A stretch of 64,000 bases of DNA from Xylogone sp. PMI_703 (Eukaryota; Ascomycota; Leotiomycetes): contig JAJTUQ010000001.1 in assembly GCA_021399445.1 (NCBI GenBank), forward strand, positions 7,068,001-7,132,000, written 5' to 3'. The notes beneath the pieces were generated by a model. That model saw only the letters and a program-made list of their open reading frames with translations, was not told the DNA's origin and did no database searches. This document shows, piece by piece, positions 44,193 to 54,813 of this stretch; within the stretch, counting starts at the first letter, position 1, and the number at the start of each line of letters is the position of its first letter. The position numbers were made by a program, and so were the translations under genes.

Positions 44193-46708
44193 ATGTCTCC
44201 ACGTCGTTCACGTATCTCTTCCGCTGCTCTGGCGGCGGTAGCAGCAATGGGAGTGGGAGCAACCACAAGCGATCCTTGTGCTCAGATCTCTGACTTAGTG
44301 GCAAACGGAAGTGAGTTCTTTTACTGCACACGATATTCAAAGAGAACATTTGCTAACTAGGAGCAGCCTCCACTTTCTCCAGTGAACTGGGTCTTGCGTG
44401 TCTAGAGAGCTTTCCATTTCAGTCCGATCTGGCTGTTAGCTTTATAGACGAGTACACCAAATACTCACAATGGCAGTCTACCATTGAACTTTTGAGAAGT
44501 ATGTCTTTGAGCTCTTTCATCTAATGGCATGCAGCCCGGTCTAACATCTATTGCAGCTCCTCCTCCAGAGTACCTTGGCGTGCCAACCGACATCTTGGGC
44601 GGACTTTCAACTATTCGTAACAAGGCCGCACAGAACTTATACCAGTCTCACTATGACTTCGACACGGATTTGTTCAACCTTGTCAGCTCGGCAAACGATG
44701 GCCACTACGCTATCCAACCTTGTTCTCTTATAACTATTCTCTTCTCCATGGCCAAGCCCCTGGTTTCCGTCTCCAGTGACGGAGTGTCGCTCCCTCAAAT
44801 CTACACTTTAGACGATGGCCTACTCTTGGCGCTTGGTGTGAAGGACGTATCGCCTGTTGTCCTAATCAATGGAGTTGGTGCAGAGGCTTACATCGAGCAA
44901 TTCTCTTCGATCCAAGGTTTCCAGGATCCTGATGCTCGATACAATGCGATGTTTGCCAACGTACCCATTGATGGCCAAGGTAATGAGAACGATGGGTCTT
45001 TTACAACCTTCGTCACTTTCCCAGGAGTGCACTCCTTCAGACTGACCCATGCAAATGGCACGGAAGAGCATATTCCACTCAATGCTATCTTCGCGGGCGC
45101 TGCTGGATCGCCAACCACCTTCTCAAGTGGCAAAGAGTTGTGGACACAAGCTTGCTTACCGAGCGGCAATTCAACTGACTCTAAGAGATCCTTAAAATCT
45201 CGGGATCAGTCTATGAGATCCTTAAGATCTCGGGATCAGTCTAAGAGATCCCTAAGATCTCGGGATGACTCTGATATTGCACCTCCTCTCGATGCACCAC
45301 CAACCTATCCGGACCCTGTTGTCAGAGATCCTTATAACTTGCTGGTCGGATACTTCCCTGATGGCGTCGGAATTGATGATGTTGCGGTCTTGTCTGTCCC
45401 AACTTTCAGCACTAGTGGACCTACAACTGGTGGAAACCTTCCAGATGATTCAATAGCAAACTTTGCCATTGAAGCTCAGAAATTTGTTAACAATGCAACT
45501 GCTTCCGGTAAGAAGAAGATCATCATCGATGTCACTGGTAATCCTGGTGGTACTATAGACTCTGGCTTTGCAATGCTCAGCATCTTCTTCCCCAATATGA
45601 CAATCTTCTCAGCAACTCGTTGGAGATCTACCCCCGCACTTAACTTTGTTGTGGAGACATTCAACGCGCCTCAAATCCCAGCTCCTTCACCAGACGACAA
45701 CGAAGCTATATTCTTCCTTCCATTCCAAGTCCAGCCAGACCAGAAGGCTGGATTCAAAAAATTATCCGACTTGGAGGGACCCTTTTACGTCTCTGGGATC
45801 CCTTCATCCGGACTTGTGGCTGGAGATAACTTCTCTCAAGTTGACTCTGTCAATGACCCCATTAATATCAATGGCCTCGGAGGAAAGCTTGATGGAAAGA
45901 AGCCACCCTATGCCCCCGAGGACATCGTTATTGTAAGTTTTTCCATATTCACTCTCTACATGATCAGTTATTCTAACAGTAATATTAGTTGACTGATGGG
46001 CAGTGCTCGTCTACTTGCACCATCTTCATCAACCACATGCTTCCGAGGGGTGTTCGCGTTGTTTCCATTGGTGGTCGACCGCAACTGGGTCCAATGCAAG
46101 CAGTTGGCGGTGTGAAGGGATCCCAAGTCCTCGAGTTGAGCGACATTTCTGACTATTACGACCTTGCGAACGAATTGATCGATGAAGCCGCCAAAGCTGG
46201 CAAGCCTATATTCACCGATGATCAAATGGCCGCCTTCGCCAAGGAGGTGCCTGTTGCCCTCGACCAGCTGCCATTCCTTCTTACGACTGGCAGTGTCAAC
46301 TTCAGAAACGCCTTTTCTCCTACCAATGACCAAGTCCCAACTCAGTTCATCTACCAGTCAGCCTACTGCCGTATATTCTACACCGCAGAGTCACTCGTCA
46401 AGCCCGAATTAAGATGGGCACTTGTTGGCAACGCAATCTGGGGCGGTGGCGACTGCGCATTCAGGAAGCCAGAGGTCGGATCATCATCCGGATCCTCCTC
46501 CAAGTCTTCTTCCGGATCGGATTCCAGCGATTCCACCGATACTACCACTGGTGATAAGTCTGACACCGAAGACCTAGTATCTATCGTCAGCTCCAGCTCC
46601 GGCCCCTCATCCTCGTCTGGATCAGGATCTGGATCTGGCACCAGCAACGGCCCAGCCCACAAGGCATTGGGACTGTTACTAGCTCTTTCTCAGGGAATGA
46701 AGAACTAA
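44193..46708 (+). CDS. CPAF-like secreted S41 family peptidase
   Basis: Exons 44193-44310, 44361-44498, 44557-45932 and 45989-46708 (introns 50, 58 and 56 bp) give 783 residues. A signal peptide (ISSAALAAVAAMGVGA) starts the chain. The N-terminal half has the fungal CPAF-like helical and PDZ-like region (YDFDTDLFNLVSSANDGHYAI). The protease core has KKIIIDVTGNPGG and, at residues about 545-554, LTDGQCSSTC, the catalytic-serine loop of the family. Residues 294-323 carry three 10-residue repeats with SKRSLKSRDQ-type sequence. The tail is Ser/Gly-rich with a short hydrophobic end (ALGLLLALS), weakly like a GPI signal. Related S41 proteins (UstP, PhomP1) occur in dikaritin RiPP clusters, but no UstY-type gene is seen nearby, so that link is open. 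Confidence 0.85.
45180..45269 (+). repeat. Three 30-bp tandem repeats inside the S41 peptidase gene
   Basis: Units 45180-45209, 45210-45239 and 45240-45269 differ at a few positions and encode SKRSLKSRDQ, SMRSLRSRDQ and SKRSLRSRDD. Units 1 and 3 carry a dibasic KR, a Kex2-type cleavage signal. The repeat lies between two folded parts of the protein, so it is probably an exposed linker. Repeat number likely varies between strains. Confidence 0.9.
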
Positions 46709-46989
46709 TGTACGGATATATACGGCTATGAAAAAAAAGTTCTTTTTGTTTCTCTCTTGGGTTGGGCATGTTTTGAACTATGTGATATCTTATAAACTAG
46801 CGCACATCATTGGTTTTGGCGTTGTTTTACATGTCATGAAACGGGATATGTTTCTATTTTTTCGGTGTAATGATTACTTCTCACTGCATGGGGGTTCTTT
46901 CTAGATTTTAGAATTGAATGGGGTTAGATTGGTATCTAAAAATGATAAAAATTACTATCTCAATTGACGTTGCTGTGTTCTTTGGTTGG

Positions 46990-49482
46990 TTATATTACAC
47001 TCCACGAACCAGACTGATAAAATCTGGGGGCTGTACCCCCAGAATGACACACAAGCTTTATAAAAGCACCAGTGACACCAATGATAAGAACAAGAAGTAT
47101 AATCATATTTCCAGCCACGATTATGTGTATGTAAGGCTTTACCGTTTGTCTGTGAAGCTTATTGCTCTGTCTCGTCTTGTCATCAGTTTTACTGCGCTCT
47201 TCTGCTTCTTTTCCCTCTAGCGCCAAGTGAAGTGGGAGCTACGTTTTAATTTCGTCAGTTGGTTCTCTAACCCCCCTATAGACTGGGATGCTTTGAAATA
47301 GTAAGGGAGCAGTATACTTACAGCTTTACTGAGTTTACTGCACGACTTCTGCAGGACGAGTATCTTATTCTCAAGGCTCTTCAGCCCATCGAACGTCTGC
47401 TGGATTGCACGGATGGACTGCTGTGCTCGAGGTTGGAGATCGCCAAAGTAGCAGATATCACCGTTGTGTGAGTTTTATGTTTTCCAGGTTTTGGTAGTCT
47501 CAGAGAGTAACTTTGAGATATTACTCAAAAGATCCGTGGTCTTCTGGGCCCACTGGAAAACTTCTTTGATATTGATGACTCCGGCCCTGGATGGTTCGAA
47601 GTCCAACGAGAGTAGATTTCTGTTCTGGCTGGTCTAATAGTGCTGTCAGCAATCCTCGAGTTCATAGATAGAGAAGACGAGGTGACGAATGTAAACATAC
47701 ATATTTCTCAACGTGGTCTCCAATAGCCCTCACTACCCACTCCCACTCTTTCAATATTTGAGCCATCCGATCTTGATTATCATCAAGAAGTATTCTCTTG
47801 GATCCCAAAGAGGTAGATTAGCGTCCAATTCTCCATTGGATGCGATCGGATCTTCATGAAGTCCGTCGTATGAAAATGTGTAGTCAGTCAAACTCTGATT
47901 ATTGAAGTATGTGTCTGAAAAAGCGTGCCCTGTCCACCGCCAATTGTCTGACCCGCATATGACTAGAGAAAACTGTGCCTCACATAGCCTACTAACTCTA
48001 GAGTCTTTGGCATTTTCACCACCAGCTTCAAGAAATGTAATATCTCTCCATTGTCTTAGTTGCTTGCCTTGGTTTAAAGCAGTGAATGATTCATCGGATG
48101 AGGGTGACGTCCTCAAAGCAAAATATGGTATATGAAATTCTAGTCGGAAAGTCGGAAATCCAGTAGCCTAGATAAGGTAAAGCAGATTGTTACCGGAATG
48201 AGATGGTATAGTAGAATGGGAACTATCTTAACAGATTACATACTGGTATCTTAACTCTCATGCACGCTTTAAACGCAATATGTGTCCAAATTGCCTCCTT
48301 TAAGGCAGAGATCTGATGAAATGGTGCAGTATGTCCAAGAGCAATGATATAATATGGATCGAGATTTTCAATATAACTATATGGCATTCTTAGCTGGAGT
48401 TTTGAGGGAGAAACAGAGGCTTACATTAAGCGCCTGTTGGCATCGGGTAGAGAACCGTTGTCAAATTGCTGGAGGCAGTTAGCTAGTGTTTACTAGTCCT
48501 CATAGTGTATGTTAGACCCATCTCAATATCATACCGGTATCTTTAAAGTCTGATAAATTTCAGCCGCACACAAAGGATTTTGGTATTTCCTCGCATATCC
48601 ACCACTGTTTGAATCGCTCACACACCTATCGTCTATCCAGGCACCTCGGCGATGGCCCGCTGTCCCATGCCCTAATTTCAGGTCGGCAAGAGAAGCTCCA
48701 TTACAGAAATATTCTACTTCTTTCATGAGATAAGATGAGGTCTCATCAAACTGTTGCATGAAGATGCTAATATCATCACCAGCTGCGTCAAGACTAATCT
48801 TGGACTCAACAAAGGAGTGATCTTCTTTGAACCCCCGGTCTTTGAAGAAAACTTCGCACCACCTCTTCTTTCCCTTAGATGATTCTGTATGAATTTGTTT
48901 TTGAGTTTCAATCATTTGATCCAGTTGTAGTCTAAGAATATTGGTATTATTCTTGGCCCCTAAAACGGATAGCCTGCTCTCTTGCAGTTATTGTATTGTA
49001 GGAATAGTTATTATTTTATTCACTCACTCAATCCGAGACTGTCCCTGAAGCTGAATCACATCAAGAAGCTGGTCGACTCTTCTCTGGAAATCAGAAAGAG
49101 CTTCTTTCCCCCACTTGACCCGGACAGCCAAGCTCGTCTTTTGCCAACTCCGACGGCTTAGCCATTTCAACTTCTTACCGCCACTCGAAAACTTGGGCTC
49201 ATACAATTGGAACTTGGAGAGATAGGTCTTTAGTTCTTGCGCATGCTTGATGCATTGCCCGATAACAGCCTCTTCTTCCTTACTTAGAGTACGGTCCGAG
49301 CTTGAAGTGATGATCCGGCTGAGAGCTTCGAGTTTATAATCAACTAAGAGGATCTGCTCAAGGATCTCCTTTGGAGCATTTGAACTTCCGGAGTATTGCT
49401 TGATGAGTGAGCATACCTCACGTGCAAATGAGACGAATTGGACTACGCAGCTCGCAAGGCTGATAGCCGTGAGGGGGTCCAT
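46990..49482 (-). pseudogene. Broken gene with STAND-type N-terminal domain and C-terminal membrane segment
   Basis: Exon 1 (from the ATG at 49482) encodes MDPLTAISLASCVVQFVSFA and about 150 helical residues typical of the fungal N-terminal domain of STAND proteins (PigL_N-like). Several further exons follow, roughly 48929-48544, 48473-48426, 48388-48240 and 48168 onward, with consistent splice phases. Near 47785 the conserved-looking WDPREYFL is followed by a frame change: the next block (LDDNQDRMAQILKEWEWVVRAIGDHVEKY) is in another frame and no GT..AG pair bridges it. A second lesion is an in-frame TAA near 47475 after SETTKTWKT, with coding sequence continuing (SHNGDICYFGDLQP). The last exon encodes one membrane helix (IIVAGNMIILLVLIIGVTG). 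The layout recalls fungal CorA-like membrane proteins. Two independent lesions support a pseudogene. Confidence 0.62.
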
Positions 49483-50011
49483 TGCCCAAAACAGGGCGGG
49501 CACTGAGCACTGTCATATGAGACGAGAACATCCATGAGATACTCCAGAGATATACAGCATTATCGATATCGAGATTACTCTATATTTAATGTATTCATAC
49601 AAATGCTGTAGAAGGCGACAGTGAGGCTGTAACAGCTGTACAAGGCCGTTGTTCAGCGAGCGAATCAGATTGCGACTCTATACTGTGGATGTTGGGCGGT
49701 TAGCTAACCCCTGTTAAGCTTGACCTATCACAGAGACGAACGGAGCCGTCTCCGAAGACGAAATCTATCAACGACAGACAGCTAGATACATAATTCTGGG
49801 GCATCCAGGAGCGGGAGCCAGATCTAACCAGACGAATGGCTCTATCTGGGCTAGACCAAGAGGTTTGGGAGCACTGGCTGGCTCGATTATGCCGGTCAGG
49901 ATCTCCAGCCTCCTCTTGCTTCTCGGGGCTAGTCTCCAGAACATCTGCAATCCAGAAGGGGGAAAGGTAGGCACTTGGCAGAGCTGTCCCACTTTGGATC
50001 AAGATGCCCTA
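49483..50011. other. Intergenic region
   Basis: Between the broken STAND-type gene and the 3' end of the kinase-like gene. A short frame on the minus strand (49700-50002) continues just past the kinase stop but has no motif. Nothing else is seen. Confidence 0.4.
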
Positions 50012-51012
50012 CTACCTCCTTTTTGGTGAGATATACCACCTTTCCGTTACCCACCGGCGCCAATCATGCCTTTCGTCCTGCGTTACCCATTCCTGCGGCA
50101 CCCAATCCTCCAAAGCACCAGGCCAGCACATCCAAAAAATTTCAAGGGGTGACTTGGGTGATTTCTGCGATTTGTAAGGAGGGTCATAGCCGAAAAGGGG
50201 GTAGATAGTGGCAACGTTGAAGTCAATGATTCTGACGCGAAGATCTTCAGCTAGGAAATTTCTTGTAGAGCAAATAACATTACGCGGAGCAATGTCATTA
50301 TGAGCTACATCAGCGAAAAATAGTTCAAGACATGCTTCCATGGATAGAGCAAGCACATTGAGACGCTCTTCTTGCGTGTGTGCGTTGGGGTCGAGCGCGG
50401 ATAGAGGTACACCTTTGACATATTCTAAGAGAATAAAGCGGACAGGTCTATTCTGATGCTTTAGTGGTATATTGAGGATCCATGATCCGTAGAATTTAGG
50501 TATCAAACCGCCGCCGAGTCTCTCATCCAGGTGGCTATAGGCGGCGGATTCCAGCGCAAAATGATGCTCTGCTGTGGCAACTACGTCGTTTGGGATGTAA
50601 GGATAGTCGTAGTCCGTGAAGGGGTAGTAAAGTGGATCGTATACCTTCGCAACAAGTGGTTGGTCCTTGTTACTGTTCCGTATGTAGGTGAAGACTTGCG
50701 AGCCACCCCGCTGGAGACCATCTCCCACAGAGAGTTCGTTTAGCACCTCAAAGGTTGCTGTCTCTTCCAATGGTTCGCAAGGAGTGGTTTGGAAGAAGCC
50801 TGCAGACAGTAGTCAACCAGAGTTGTGGACTCGAGATATTCTGTGCCTGGAAAGCGTGCGTCGTTGAGAAAGTCAGCAAAGACGCCTGTGGGAGCTTTTG
50901 CGTATTCTCCAACAAACGGTGGAGGTGCTTTCACGCGTCTCGCAGCAAAACGATAACCGCTCTTGTATGGTACTGGTGGTTTTTCTGGCTCTGGTGGAGG
51001 GGACCAACGCAT
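50012..51012 (-). CDS. Atypical protein-kinase-like protein
   Basis: Best model: exons 51012-50958 and 50799-50012 (158-bp intron GTTATC..CTGCAG), 280 residues. The join reads PVPYKSG-FFQTTPCEPLEETATFEV. The kinase-like fold shows LSVGDGLQRGGSQVF (glycine-rich entry), PLVAKVYDP (candidate ATP lysine), FILLEYVKGVPLS (hinge), VAHNDIAPRNVIC (catalytic loop, HxD..N) and RIIDFNVA (DF-x replacing DFG). The chain ends shortly after a WVTQDERHDWRRWV helix. Catalytic Asp and Asn are kept, but DFN replaces DFG and the C-lobe is short, so activity is uncertain. These small kinase-like genes are common and lineage-expanded in ascomycetes. The first exon is uncertain; without it no ATG starts the kinase frame. 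Confidence 0.62.
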
Positions 51013-51825
51013 ACACAAAGGTGAGGACAATGTGGAAAAACTGCCATAGTACACTGTTCGAAATGGACGAACCTGTGAACATTTCTGGCTGGTAAGGCCA
51101 AGTACACTCCTAGATATCTGCGTGGGGCACCTATCAAGGAGATTTGTCGGCATGGGAGAAGACCGTGGTGGAGAGAAGGCTACGATGAAGAGTAGGATCA
51201 AGATTACTCGCTGTTGTGAGCTGAACCAGATCAAGAGAGCAGTATCTGCGTATGATGTTAATAAACGCCAACAGAGAAGATGTGTAGAAAGATTCTCCAG
51301 CAGTCCTCAGCCCAGCATCTCTACAGAGAATGGTGAGTGGAAGCAAGATGTGATCATATTGATTGAGGGAACCTTGGTGGGTAGCTGATTGATCTAAGCT
51401 ACATCAGCATCAGCCAAGGTCACTGGTAGTTTGCTTGAATATAGGAAAGGACTAAGCCAATGCCTACAGGTGGTGTTGTCGCAGCTCTTTCAGCTCATCT
51501 TAGTAGTAGTATGTATGGCTAGAGCACTTCCGTGATGTGATAAAATGTCCAGCATTGTGAAAACTTGCGGATATTGGCGCGAAAACTGTCAGGATCAAAA
51601 CACATGAACAAATATTTCTTCACATTCAGAGGAAACAAAAGATGGGAGAAATAGAGCTCTCGTTATATTATTCGCTTCGGAAGTAGGCAATCTCTAAGTG
51701 AGTAATACAAGCAAGAAGAAAGCAAGCTCGATTGATCTCCTCCCCTATCCCTAACCTCCTTCCTAACTTCCCATACCTCCCATCATAACAGACATGTCGT
51801 GGGTATCATTACGGTAGGTGGAAAT
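51013..51825. other. Intergenic region, no gene seen
   Basis: Holds the 5' flank of the kinase-like gene and the 3' region of the GRG-1 gene. A pyrimidine-rich stretch lies at 51735-51785. Short overlapping frames have no motif. Confidence 0.4.
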
Positions 51826-52193
51826 TTAGTGCTGGGCGGCCTCTGTTGTGGTTGTCAGTGTCGGATTCTTCTGTGTGGAACAAGTAATTAAGAGGAAGGA
51901 AACATACCCTTGTGGACTTCAGCCTTGTTGTTGTGAGAGAACTCATCAACCTTGTCGGAGGCGGCATCCTTTGCAGCGGTGGCACGGGAGCCGAGGGAGG
52001 CGTCGTTGTCCTTGGCAACGCTCTTGTTGGCCTCCTTGGAAGCAGTGGCAGAGGTGCCCTTGACGGACTCAGAAACGTAGTTGGCGGCGTTCTGGAGAGG
52101 TCATATGATTAGTTTGTTGTTCCCAAGTCTCTCATTTCGAGTATCGTATGATCGATCTCGTCTGTGTCAAGAACGTACCTTGACAGTCTCCAT
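51826..52193 (-). CDS. grg-1: Glucose-repressible / clock-controlled protein GRG-1 (CCG-1)
   Basis: Three exons, 52193-52179, 52091-51908 and 51842-51826 (introns 87 and 65 bp), give exactly 71 residues, the size of Neurospora GRG-1/CCG-1. The protein starts METVKNAANYVSESV, continues ANKSVAKDNDASLGSR and KDAASDKVDEF, and ends HKEAAQH. The final exon is only 17 nt. The protein is small, hydrophilic, Ala/Lys/Asp-rich and cytosolic. Its biochemical role is unknown. The gene is among the most abundant fungal transcripts under glucose depletion, stress and clock control. The upstream region carries motifs that fit that regulation. Identification is very strong. Confidence 0.93.
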
Positions 52194-52297
52194 TTTGATT
52201 TAGTGGTTTGTGATTTGGTAAAAAGTTTGGTTTGTGTGTTTGGATTGTAGCTTTGATGATTGGATTGATTGTTGTTGTATGATGATGGAAAGAAGTC

Positions 52298-52430
52298 TGG
52301 AGGAAGGGGTAGCAGGTCCCTTAAGTACTGCTCTGCTCCTGGTGGCCGCCGCAGCTTAGCGTGCCTGCGAATTCACTCAAAACCTGGAGGTTGAGCGTGA
52401 CGTCAGTGATGCCCCGTTGAAAGGAGGGGC
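52298..52430 (-). promoter_or_regulatory. Promoter motifs of the GRG-1 gene: CRE and STRE-like sites
   Basis: A perfect palindromic CRE, TGACGTCA, lies at 52398-52405, about 205 bp before the start codon. AGGGG (STRE-type core) occurs at 52315-52319 and 52425-52429. Neurospora ccg-1 responds to the OS MAP-kinase pathway and an ATF/CREB factor, which would use a CRE. Occupancy here is inferred. Confidence 0.6.
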
Positions 52431-53149
52431 AAGGGTTTCGTCATTCCCAAGGGACGAAGGTTCAACCAGTTCACCAGCGAGACCACCAACCACGCACGCA
52501 GACAGCACCGGGCCAATTGCACGGCAGCAAGCTCCAACTACCCCATAGTTCTCAACGGCGGCAGCGCGTGCCTATGATGTCGCGCCAAGAGCGCAGCAGC
52601 ACCCGCGATGATGCAGCTCTGAGGTAACTGTTACTCGCTGCGGAATGGGTGTTTGCAGCAAATGTGGGGTTGGCGCCGGCAACACGCACTGTCATTGGCC
52701 CGCAGCTGCAGGATGGGATTTCTGATTGGGAGGGCAAGCGTGATGGGAATCCGAACCGCAAAACAAGGAATGCGGATCTAGATCCTTTGTTGCTTTCTGC
52801 TTGTGCCTCTGTTTGCCGCAACGTCGTAATATGACATCACCCTATATAAAACCACAGAAACCACCCTGATGCCCGCCTCCGTCGACATCCGCAGGGTCTT
52901 GAAAGGGTCCGATGGCGGGATGCATCCATTGCACATGGCACAGCAGTCTGTGATTTGCTGGCAGGTGCAAACGCAACGCAATCCCGAGCAAGAGATCTAA
53001 GGATCTGGGCCTTCAGTCCCAGAACTAGCTGTCAATATCGCTTTGTTTCCCCTTCATGTGATCTGGCAGCATGACATTCCCGGGCGGAACGATCTCCAGC
53101 AGGGTGGATATGGAGATCGCAAACTTGCGTGCTACTGCAATGGTACAGT
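52431..53149. other. Upstream intergenic region, no gene seen
   Basis: Between the GRG-1 promoter and the MITE. Somewhat GC-rich and without motif-bearing frames. GATCTAGATC lies around 52768. Confidence 0.35.
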
Positions 53150-53254
53150 AGCTCGCGGTGGACAAAATAATTGGCACAGTGGTACCTAATGGGCCACTGC
53201 GCTTTGGTGTTCGATTATGTAATACTGTGCCAACTATTTTGTCCACCGCGAGAG
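53150..53254. mobile_element. Short inverted-repeat element (MITE-like)
   Basis: Two 29-bp arms are near-perfect inverted copies: the left arm runs from CTCGCGGTGGACAAAATA at about 53152 to GGCACAGT, and the right arm is at about 53225-53253. They differ at one position (AATT versus AGTT on the same strand). The centre is about 44 bp. TA dinucleotides flank both sides within 1-3 bp, which fits a TA target duplication of Tc1/mariner-type elements. No transposase is nearby, so it would be non-autonomous. The family label is inference; the inverted repeat is directly visible. Confidence 0.75.
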
Positions 53255-54003
53255 TAGGAACCATCATCTCGGTGCTTCTCCTAGGAGCAGAAGGTGGCCA
53301 TTACTGAGTCCAGACCCGTACGCAATCTACTTTAGTACACTTCGGACCTCGGCCGTACATCCTCCAGCCACTTGCCCACCAAAACATTGGAGAACGGGAA
53401 TATACACCTGCTTAAAGTAGCTAAACTGCAGTTAAACTGGAACTGTTACTCATAGTGAGGTTCCAGCTCTTCATTTCCTGCAGTCGATATTGGGCAAACA
53501 GGTGTCACAAGACAGCCGCATGTTTAGGCAGTAATGGATCTGCCCAGCATGGCAGCATCCAGCAAGAGCAATCCGGTTCATGTTTATGCCGCAAATGAGG
53601 GGGTTTCATAGTTACAATCCTGAGGCAGGAGTAGCATGTGAAGGTTCCTGTGTCCTTTCAATCAACTCATACTCGCCATCGCCACTTTTGTTGACCTGCA
53701 CTCTCCCCTAACACCAGTATGAGGTTGACTTCAACGAACTTGCCACCTAAGCCTTCCATTTTCTCAATGACTGCAAGAGGACAAGAAGCAATAGCTGGAG
53801 GCAATCCAGACTGATCTATGTTTAACTGAGAGCATGGAGTCATAGTCTCCCTTGGTCAGCGTGGATATGCAAGTATACCAGAGCAACCATTCAAGAAATG
53901 CAGCTATTGATATTTTGAAAAGTCACTTATGCTTCTATTTTCTAGCTTCAGAAGCCCATCTATCATATCCGCAGACAAGAGAATCCATCACAAGAACCAT
54001 CCC
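53255..54003. other. Intergenic region
   Basis: 3' flank of the EBP-like gene. No gene or strong repeat seen. Confidence 0.4.
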
Positions 54004-54813
54004 TCATCTCAACTTCTTCGCCTCTTCCCTCTCCAACGCCATTCTCGCATTCATAACGCCGTTCCGTACCAAGAAAGCATTACTGATATCCCGGTATGCC
54101 ACATACATCGCATAAATAGGGGCAAACACCCACAGCATGTTGAAAAACACCAAGTAAAGCCACTTATACATCCAGTTGCTCGTGTCGAGGTTCACGTTGC
54201 CAGTAAGCCATTCAGGGCAGAACGTCATGAAGCCTGAAAAGATGATAAAAATATCAGTATCAATCAGAGAATGTAATAGGAAGGGAGACGGAGATAAAAG
54301 AAACTCACCTCCATAAAGCTCTGCAGTAGCAAGCACAATCATCCAAAACGAGACCCTCGGATCCTTTTTCGCGATCCCATAGCAGATATACGCCGCCAAC
54401 GGCGCGCCCCCAAACACAGTCAACAGCTCCAAGCTGATAACCGTAAGATCAGCCCCTCCCCATCTCTTGTCCGCCCTTGCGTAAATCTGCCATAGCTGCG
54501 CCGCCCAGTTGTCCCCATACGCAGACCCGTACACCCGATCAGGACGGCTCAGGAAATTCGTCACGCTGGCCGGGTGGTCGATGGCGGGGTCGTAGTTCCG
54601 GTAGACGGTGAAGCAGTTATACAGAAATGAGCCTTCGAGGATCGTGTGGATGAGCACGTCGAAGGCGTGCCAGATGAATAGGACGCGGAGGCTGGTGGGC
54701 GTGTTGCGGGCTAGCACGCGCTGGGAGAGGAAGTAGGAGGAGAAGAGGAAGACGAGGACAGCGGAGAGGGAGATGAGGGTTGTTTGGTCGAAGAGATCTG
54801 GTGGTGAGGACAT
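54004..54813 (-). CDS. EBP-family protein (EXPERA domain, sterol delta8-delta7 isomerase-like)
   Basis: Exons 54813-54309 and 54233-54004 with a 75-bp intron (GTGAGT..TTCAG) give 244 residues. Four hydrophobic helices are visible. FIWHAFDVLIHTILEGSFLYNCF contains the His and Glu residues that serve the active site of emopamil-binding-protein isomerases. LWQIYARADKRWGG and LTVISLELLTVFGGAPL are further family segments; ATAELYGGFMTFCPEWL spans the splice, and Trp-rich helix 4 follows. EBP proteins act in the ER membrane on sterol intermediates. In fungi Erg2 performs the main step, so this homologue may have another substrate. The intron is 3n and stop-free, so a retained form of 269 residues is possible. 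The acidic/basic C-terminus EREEAKKLR lacks a clear KKxx signal. Confidence 0.85.
   Translation of the reverse strand: MSSPPDLFDQTTLISLSAVLVFLFSSYFLSQRVLARNTPTSLRVLFIWHAFDVLIHTILEGSFLYNCFTVYRNYDPAIDHPASVTNFLSRPDRVYGSAYGDNWAAQLWQIYARADKRWGGADLTVISLELLTVFGGAPLAAYICYGIAKKDPRVSFWMIVLATAELYGGEFLLSPSPFLLHSLIDTDIFIIFSGFMTFCPEWLTGNVNLDTSNWMYKWLYLVFFNMLWVFAPIYAMYVAYRDISNAFLVRNGVMNARMALEREEAKKLR

Noticed and set aside
44193..46708. Calling a dikaritin RiPP cluster from the S41 peptidase
   Set aside because: No UstY/DUF3328 protein, tyrosinase or classical repeat precursor is visible within the window.
50740..51234. Long minus-strand frame upstream of the kinase-like gene as a separate gene
   Set aside because: Only its first part from ATG 51012 fits as an exon; splicing GTTATC..CTGCAG connects it to the kinase frame. 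The remainder is treated as intron.
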